In this document: positions 17,151-22,161 of the stretch, piece after piece | How the letters are laid out: every line of letters starts with the position of its first letter | How positions within the stretch are numbered: the stretch's first letter is position 1 | Origin: Acidobacteriaceae bacterium | GTDB lineage: Bacteria; Acidobacteriota; Terriglobia; Terriglobales; Acidobacteriaceae | DNA: 22,161 nt | Reading direction: 5' to 3' | NCBI GenBank assembly: GCA_003133425.1 | Contig: PKXI01000203.1 | Coordinates: forward strand, 11,701 to 33,861 | Notes under the pieces: model-generated | What the model saw: the letters and a program-made list of their open reading frames with translations, nothing else | Databases searched by the model: none | Told to the model about the DNA's origin: nothing | Made by a program: the position numbers and the translations under genes

Positions 17151-17170
17151 AGGAGAGGATTCAGATGAGA
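17151..17170 (+). promoter_or_regulatory. ribosome binding site and start context shared with the first GH31 gene
   Basis: This is the second exact copy of the 20-base leader found at 14532-14551, covering AGGAGAGG and the ATG at 17165. Because the flanking bases differ at once on both sides, the identity marks either retained duplication or selection on translation initiation. Confidence 0.65.
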
Positions 17171-19552
17171 TTGGTTGAGAGTATCCGCAAAGTTTTGTTA
17201 TTGGTCATGGTGGCAGCGATTCCTGGAATAGCTCTCCAGGCGCAGGAGAACCGGATCGTGATCGATCGGGATGGCAGCACAATCGCCCTTGAGCCCTACG
17301 CTCCGAACATTGTCCGCGTGACTCTGAGCACATTGAAAGATCAGGCGGTCGCGGGCCCTGGATTCGGAATCGTCGCAAAGCCTCTCCCCGCTGGATGGAC
17401 TCACGAAACCACCCCTAAAGAAGACATATACAAATCGGCGCGGATGTCGGTACACTTCACCACGCCTCCTCCACCCCAGCGCCGGCCCGACGGTTCTCTC
17501 TGGAACGGCCCGAGGAAGAACTTCGGCGCCTTTGGCCGCGGACCTTACATGACCGTCACGGCCGCCGACGGCACGACTCTACTAACAATGCAAGGCTGGG
17601 AAATGGCGGAGTTGAATGACAAGGACGGCGATCGCCTGCTCAACAACGACCGCCGTCCGGAGGATCTGCCGTTCTATCGCGTTGGAGCCACATTCGGCTC
17701 GCCTGACGATGAACACTACTATGGGCTCGGCCAGAATCAGGAGGGGTATCTGGACCATCGTGGACATAAGGTCGAGTGCTGGGCAGACTATCAATCTGCG
17801 GGCGGCCCGAATTTTTGCGTCCCCTTCCTGGTAACCAACAAGGGATATGGCCTGCTCTGGGACAATCCTTCAAAGACAACCATTCTTCCTGGATTCAACG
17901 AGCAGACTAAGTGGATTTCGCAGGTAGGTCAAAGAGTTTCGTTCTTTGTTGTTGCCGGCGCTACGACCGACGAGCTCTACGCGGGATATCGCCTGCTGAC
18001 GGGAGATACACCGATGCTGCCCAAGTGGGCTTATGGGCTGATCCAGTGCAAGCAGCGGTATACAACACAGGAAGAGATGCTTTCTGTGGCACATGGTTAT
18101 CGCGAGCGCCATCTGCCGATAGATATGCTGGTGTTGGATTGGTTTTATTACACCAAAATGGGCCAGATGGATTTCATCAAAGAACAGTGGCCGGATCCGG
18201 CAGACATGAATCGCCAGCTCCACGCCATGAATATTGAAACGATGATCAGCGTCTGGCCGCGTTTCAGGCCGGACACGCGCTTCTACGATCTCATTCAAAA
18301 GAACGGGTGGTTCCTGCATCATGGGGATGGCACACCGGAGGATGGGCAACCCTACGATGGTCAGGGTTCTGACATTGACTCGACGAACCCGGATGCGGCG
18401 GCCTGGTACTGGAGCGTGGTCCGCGACAATATCGCGAGCAAAGGATTCGATTCTTTCTGGGCCGATGAAACGGAACCCGATCTGCCTCCGAATGGGAGTT
18501 ACTTCAAGATTGGGCCGGGAACGCAATACTTCAATGTGTATCCGTTCTTTCATACGGCTGCGTTCTATAACGGGATACGGAAAGACATGCCGAACACCCG
18601 TGCGCTGATCCTTTCCAGGGATGCATATCTTGGTGCGCAGCATAACGGAGCAATCTTCTGGTCGTCGGATATCTTCCCCACATGGGACGTGTTGAAACGG
18701 CAGATTCCCACGGGCCTGGATGTAACTGCCTCGGGAATTGCCTACTGGGGAAACGATATCGGCGCGTGGCAGGGGCTGCCGAAGACCCATACGCCAGTGC
18801 ACACACCCCTGATCGATCCCAGCGATGCGCGTGACAATGTCGGCGGTTACGATGACTACCCCGAGTTATATGTGCGCTGGTATCAATATGGAGTGTTTCA
18901 GCCTAACTTCAGAACCCATGGCACGCGGCCGCATAACGAGGTATGGTCCTATGGCAAACAGGCGGAACCGATCCTGGAAAAGTATCTTCGGCTACGTTAC
19001 GAATTGATGCCGTATATTTACTCGCTTGGATACTTCACGCACGAGACCGGGGCTCCGTTCATGCGCGCCTTGTTTATGGATTTTCCGAACGACCCAAAGG
19101 TTGCTGACATTGGCGATGAGTATATGTTCGGACCAGCGTTTCTGGTTGCACCCGTAACGGCCCAGGGCCAAACCACGAAGAGTGTTTATCTGCCTGCGGG
19201 AACGGCCTGGTACAACTATTGGACAAACGAGCGGGTCGAAGGCGGGCAAAGAATCCAGGTGAGCGCGCCGATTGGTACAATTCCACTTTTCGTCAGAGCA
19301 GGATCGATTGTGCCGTTGGGGAGTACTGTCGAGAGCACACATGAAAAACAGAGCATCGCACATGTGAAGGTCTATCCGGGATCAAATGGCGAGTTTACTC
19401 TCTATAGCGACGATGGGTTGACGTATGCATATGAGAAAGGCGACAGCCAGATCACACACCTCCACTGGGATGATGCGGCCAAGAAACTAACTCAGACCGG
19501 AGCCCCAGCGTGGAGCGGAGATGCAATTGTGGAGGTGGTTTCGCGGCACTAA
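17165..19552 (+). CDS. exported GH31 glycoside hydrolase (alpha-xylosidase/alpha-glucosidase class)
   Basis: The 795-residue protein has a signal peptide (ends GIALQAQ, about 27), the GH31 N-terminal beta domain (about 30-285), a TIM barrel, and C-terminal beta domains with a DUF5110-like end (YPGSNGEFTLYSDDGLTYAY). Catalytic Asp434 lies in FWADETEPD and Asp502 in IFWSSDIFPTWDVL. Pocket motifs VLDWFYYT, SVWPRFRPDTRFYD, LSRDAYLG and FRTHGTRPHNEVW are close to what I expect of bacterial GH31 enzymes, so this is the conventional member of the pair. Over the last 200 residues it is very similar to the protein encoded at 14546. It cleaves a terminal alpha-linked sugar with retention; alpha-xylosidase on xyloglucan oligosaccharides is favoured by the GH35-DUF5597 neighbour, but alpha-glucosidase is equally possible from sequence alone. 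Confidence 0.92.
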   Translation: MRLVESIRKVLLLVMVAAIPGIALQAQENRIVIDRDGSTIALEPYAPNIVRVTLSTLKDQAVAGPGFGIVAKPLPAGWTHETTPKEDIYKSARMSVHFTTPPPPQRRPDGSLWNGPRKNFGAFGRGPYMTVTAADGTTLLTMQGWEMAELNDKDGDRLLNNDRRPEDLPFYRVGATFGSPDDEHYYGLGQNQEGYLDHRGHKVECWADYQSAGGPNFCVPFLVTNKGYGLLWDNPSKTTILPGFNEQTKWISQVGQRVSFFVVAGATTDELYAGYRLLTGDTPMLPKWAYGLIQCKQRYTTQEEMLSVAHGYRERHLPIDMLVLDWFYYTKMGQMDFIKEQWPDPADMNRQLHAMNIETMISVWPRFRPDTRFYDLIQKNGWFLHHGDGTPEDGQPYDGQGSDIDSTNPDAAAWYWSVVRDNIASKGFDSFWADETEPDLPPNGSYFKIGPGTQYFNVYPFFHTAAFYNGIRKDMPNTRALILSRDAYLGAQHNGAIFWSSDIFPTWDVLKRQIPTGLDVTASGIAYWGNDIGAWQGLPKTHTPVHTPLIDPSDARDNVGGYDDYPELYVRWYQYGVFQPNFRTHGTRPHNEVWSYGKQAEPILEKYLRLRYELMPYIYSLGYFTHETGAPFMRALFMDFPNDPKVADIGDEYMFGPAFLVAPVTAQGQTTKSVYLPAGTAWYNYWTNERVEGGQRIQVSAPIGTIPLFVRAGSIVPLGSTVESTHEKQSIAHVKVYPGSNGEFTLYSDDGLTYAYEKGDSQITHLHWDDAAKKLTQTGAPAWSGDAIVEVVSRH

Positions 19553-19747
19553 AGATCTGACTTCTGCGCAGTGAGGTTCCGCACGCCAGGATCGATACTT
19601 TCCAGGATATCGATGTCCGCTTTGAACGTATCGGTCCTAGCGCGAGATGGTGCGTGATAACATTTCTACGTTTTGAAACCACCATCGCACCGAGCGAGGT
19701 ACTGCCGCGCCGGGCGCTTTGCCAGGAAAGCTGAAGCGGTGTCCGCC

Positions 19748-20122
19748 ATGATAAAGAAGCACCTTGCCGCCTTCATCTGTCTTCTGGTCTTTGGCTTTGT
19801 TCCGGCGCTTGCGCAGCAACCCCGTTACCCGTTCAACGATCCGTTGCTGCCTATGGAAAAGCGGATCGACAACCTGCTTTCGCTTATGACCATCGACGAG
19901 AATGTCAACTGCCTCAGCACGAATACCGGTGTGCCGCGGCTCGGCGTGATGAGCTATGGCAGCTCCGAAGCATCCACGGCGTGGTCCAGCGGGAAGCCAG
20001 AGGCACGCGCCTGGTGGGACGAGAAACTTCTCGGATTTCGCGTCGAGGCCGAGCCCATTCGCGTGATGATCGGTAATTCGTCCGCCGACATCCAACTGAC
20101 CACCGAGGTGCGTGTTCAATAG
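19748..20122 (+). pseudogene. GH3 glycosidase with an in-frame internal deletion of the catalytic region
   Basis: The 124-residue product begins with a signal peptide (ends VPALAQ) and the classic GH3 opening: YPFNDPLLPMEKRIDNLLSL, MTIDENVNCLSTN and VPRLGVMSYGSSE. After about residue 74 it jumps to what looks like the extreme C-terminus of a GH3 fibronectin-like domain: WWDEKLLGFRVEAEPIRVMIG and SSADIQLTTEVRV. Intact GH3 enzymes of this kind are roughly 700-900 residues, so several hundred residues, including the nucleophile Asp and both catalytic domains, are gone, yet the frame is preserved with no stop. ATG 19748 is chosen for the signal peptide; the frame is open up to 19673 and no strong ribosome binding site is seen. 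It lies between GH31 and GH35 and was probably the beta-glucosidase or beta-xylosidase of the locus. Confidence 0.75.
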
Positions 20123-20181
20123 AGCGGTACAGCAATGCGCGTGCCCCTACAAACCGTTCAGGTCGCGAATGCCTGGACCGA

Positions 20182-20200
20182 CCCGCGTGCGGAGCGCGGG
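20182..20200 (+). promoter_or_regulatory. GC-rich hairpin touching the ribosome binding region of the GH35 gene
   Basis: CCCGCG (20182-20187) pairs with CGCGGG (20195-20200) around a seven-base loop, about 20 bases before the GH35 ATG. Its 3' arm runs into the purine-rich GGGAGAAATGAGG that probably recruits ribosomes, so it could dampen translation. The pairing is seen; the effect is inferred. Confidence 0.25.
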
Positions 20201-20220
20201 AGAAATGAGGATTGGGAAGG

Positions 20221-21900
20221 ATGAAGGTCTGTATCATCGCAACCATTCTGTTGGCTTTGTTTCCTGGGAAAGCATTGCAGGCACAGGTGAAGGAACATCC
20301 CGTTCCTCGCGTCGTGGAGAACGATGGACGCTACGCCCTGTTCGTGGACGGCGCTCCTTACCTGATACTGGGCGCGCAGTCGAACAACTCCAGCGACTGG
20401 CCGGCCACGCTCCCCAAGGTGTGGTCCGCCATCGAGTACCTTCGTGCCAACACGCTCGAAACTCCGATCTACTGGGAGCAGTTCGAGCCGAAGCCGGGAC
20501 AGTTCGACTACTCGCAAGTGGACATCGTCCTCGCTCAGGCCCGCGAGCATCACGTCCATCTGGTGCTGCTCTGGTTCGGCACCTGGAAGAACGGCAGCCA
20601 GCACTACATGCCCGAATGGATGAAGCTCGATTCCCTACGCTACTTCCACGTGATGAAGAAGAACGGAGAGTATATTGACTCGCCCTCCCCGTTCGCCACC
20701 GCGTCTATGGAAGCCGACAAGCGCGCCTTCGGCGCCTTGATGCGCCACCTCAAGCAGGCCGATTCGGAGAGAACCGTCCTGATGGTGCAGGTGGAGAACG
20801 AAACCGGCACATACGGATCTGTCCGCGATTACTGCCCTGAGGCGAACAAGCTCTTTGCCGGTCCGGTTCCGCCTGAAATCCTGAAGGCCATGGGCAAGAC
20901 CCCAGCCACGCCCGATGCCAATTGGGAGATGGTCTTCGGTCCCGAAGCCGAGGTCTACTTTCATGCTTGGGCGATCGCCAAATATGTGGGAGAGGTTGCC
21001 GCCGCCGGAAAGGCCGCCTACCCGTTGCCTCTGTATGTCAATGATGCATTGCACGATCCGCTCACGCCGGAGGTGCCTGTCACCTACGAGAGCGGAGGCC
21101 CCACCGACAACGTGATTCCCATCTGGAAGGCCGAGGCGCCCGCCATCGAGGTCCTCGCGCCCGATATCTATCTGTCAGGCACCGAACAGTATCTTAAGAC
21201 GCTCGATCTCTACCATCGCCCGGACAATGCATTGTTCGTTCCCGAAACCAGCGGCGCCGCTCGCTCCGCGCGGTTCTTCTTCTCTGCACTTGGCCTGCAG
21301 GCCATCGGCTTCTCGCCTTTCGGTCTGGATTACACGCGATCTCAATCCGCCCAATCCGCCGATTCCGATGCTCGAAACGCGTTCCTGGAACCGACAGCGC
21401 AGAACTACCGGCTGGTCGGTCCGATGATGCGCGATGTTGCCCGGCTCAATTTCGAGGGCAAGCTACAGGCGGCAGCGGAAGTGGAAGGCGAACCTGCCCA
21501 AACACTTCATTTTGGAAACTGGGACGCGGTGGTTTCGTATGGGGTTGGTCGCCGGGGCGGCCCCGCCAAAGGGAATTCCGAGCCCATGGGACGCGCTCTG
21601 ATCGCTCAACTGGAGGACAACAAGTTTCTGGTGACTGGATACTTTTGCCACGTCGACTTCCGGTCCGCCGGCACAGAGCAGCAGCGGAAATCCGGGAATA
21701 TCGTAGTGGGAACCGGACAGACGCCTTCGGCTCTCATCGATGGCAAATGGCAGCATCGCCAATTTCTTCGGGTAGAAGAGGGCGCCTACGAAGACGGCGC
21801 ATTCAAGTCCCAGCGAATCCTGAACGGGGACCAGACAGACTGGGGACTCAACTTTGGTTCAGACCCCGAAGTGCTCCGGGTTTCAGTCGCCACTTATTGA
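20221..21900 (+). CDS. exported GH35 beta-galactosidase with C-terminal DUF5597 domain
   Basis: From ATG 20221 the protein is 559 residues with a signal peptide (ends KALQAQ, about 22). The GH35 TIM barrel (about 30-370) shows PIYWEQFEPKPGQFDYS, the acid/base Glu194 in VQVENETG and the nucleophile Glu342 in FVPETSG. The C-terminal beta domain (about 410-559), ending RILNGDQTDWGLNF, matches DUF5597, which marks a GH35 group that includes the xyloglucan-active Cellvibrio japonicus Bgl35A. It should release terminal beta-galactose with retention in the periplasm or outside. TTG at 20212 is an alternative start three codons up; ATG is preferred because GAGG lies ten bases upstream and the signal then begins MKVC. 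It closes the plus-strand hydrolase block, 98 bases after the broken GH3 gene. Confidence 0.92.
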   Translation: MKVCIIATILLALFPGKALQAQVKEHPVPRVVENDGRYALFVDGAPYLILGAQSNNSSDWPATLPKVWSAIEYLRANTLETPIYWEQFEPKPGQFDYSQVDIVLAQAREHHVHLVLLWFGTWKNGSQHYMPEWMKLDSLRYFHVMKKNGEYIDSPSPFATASMEADKRAFGALMRHLKQADSERTVLMVQVENETGTYGSVRDYCPEANKLFAGPVPPEILKAMGKTPATPDANWEMVFGPEAEVYFHAWAIAKYVGEVAAAGKAAYPLPLYVNDALHDPLTPEVPVTYESGGPTDNVIPIWKAEAPAIEVLAPDIYLSGTEQYLKTLDLYHRPDNALFVPETSGAARSARFFFSALGLQAIGFSPFGLDYTRSQSAQSADSDARNAFLEPTAQNYRLVGPMMRDVARLNFEGKLQAAAEVEGEPAQTLHFGNWDAVVSYGVGRRGGPAKGNSEPMGRALIAQLEDNKFLVTGYFCHVDFRSAGTEQQRKSGNIVVGTGQTPSALIDGKWQHRQFLRVEEGAYEDGAFKSQRILNGDQTDWGLNFGSDPEVLRVSVATY

Positions 21901-22161
21901 CGCGAAGGACCGGAAGTTAGACGCAGTTAAAGAATAACCACGGTCCCTCACACGAACGCATGCGTCGCGATGTTCTGCGTGGGGATCATGTGCGTGGCGC
22001 GGCGAGCGTCGATCGAATTGATCAAGTTTCGGGCGCCAGTTGGAGAGTCAATCAAACGAAGCTTAAGCATTCCAGGAAAGGATGTAGTCGAGACCATGGC
22101 ACCAAAGTCAATGCGACGAGCAAAGAGCAACGCCTTGCCAGGCAGGGCAATCGCATTTCAA
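21901..22161. other. region downstream of GH35, no confident gene
   Basis: A weak inverted repeat, GGACCG (21907-21912) with CGGTCC (21941-21946), has a 28-base loop and no T-run. A minus-strand open stretch from an in-frame TGA at 22158-22160 to the TGA near 21948 encodes about 69 residues (ending IATHAFV) without a recognised family, a good start or a ribosome binding site. The plus strand is also open over part of it. I cannot tell whether either is coding. Confidence 0.35.

Noticed and set aside
17870..18802. 310-codon minus-strand open frame inside the second GH31
   Set aside because: It is antisense to the GH31 barrel, where both catalytic motifs are intact; the long opening reflects GC-rich codon bias.
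21948..22130. 60-codon minus-strand frame near the window end
   Set aside because: It starts only with TTG, has no ribosome binding site or family marks, and the opposite strand is also open; left as undetermined.
1..22161. CRISPR arrays, tRNA/rRNA genes, insertion sequences, phage or defence genes
   Set aside because: I saw no regularly spaced repeats, no tRNA-like cloverleaf sequence, and no transposase, integrase or recognisable defence-protein motifs in any reading frame.

Overview
The window most resembles a chromosomal stretch of a heterotrophic Acidobacteriota bacterium (Terriglobia-like). The reasons are family-level: a 1144-residue Oar-type TonB-dependent receptor with an N-terminal carboxypeptidase-regulatory-like domain, a membrane protein with the N-terminal domain common in that phylum, a CRTAC1/ASPIC-UnbV protein, and a row of exported glycoside hydrolases. 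No database search was possible, so the taxonomic call is an inference.

Layout. Bases 1-4670 hold a small lipoprotein (minus), a short possible gene remnant (minus), a fusion of cytochrome-c-like CxxCH motif, PD40/TolB-like propeller and TPR (plus), and an exported TPR protein (minus). The last two genes converge with stop codons overlapping by 4 bases. Bases 4670-8050 hold an exported MGH1/GH63-like glycosidase (plus) convergent with a Tat-exported FG-GAP/VCBS CRTAC1 protein (minus). Bases 8149-9534 hold a single-pass membrane protein of a likely sensory or regulatory family (minus), separated by a 764-base gap from the divergent TonB-dependent receptor (10299-13733).

Bases 13930-21900 form a plus-strand glycosidase block: an N-terminal-only GH31 fragment, two complete tandem GH31 enzymes, a GH3 gene whose whole catalytic middle is missing in frame, and a GH35 beta-galactosidase with a C-terminal DUF5597 domain. 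All carry export signals.

How they may work together. GH31 (alpha-xylosidase/alpha-glucosidase class), GH3 (beta-glucosidase/xylosidase class) and GH35-DUF5597, next to a TonB-dependent receptor, are the enzyme classes used to strip xyloglucan side chains and backbone, as in the Cellvibrio japonicus xyloglucan locus. The simplest reading is a xyloglucan (or related plant oligosaccharide) uptake and degradation locus. It is decaying or being reshuffled, since two of five hydrolase genes are broken. The first complete GH31 differs from its neighbour at substrate-pocket motifs and may have a changed specificity. No RNA genes, insertion sequences, phage genes or CRISPR arrays were seen.
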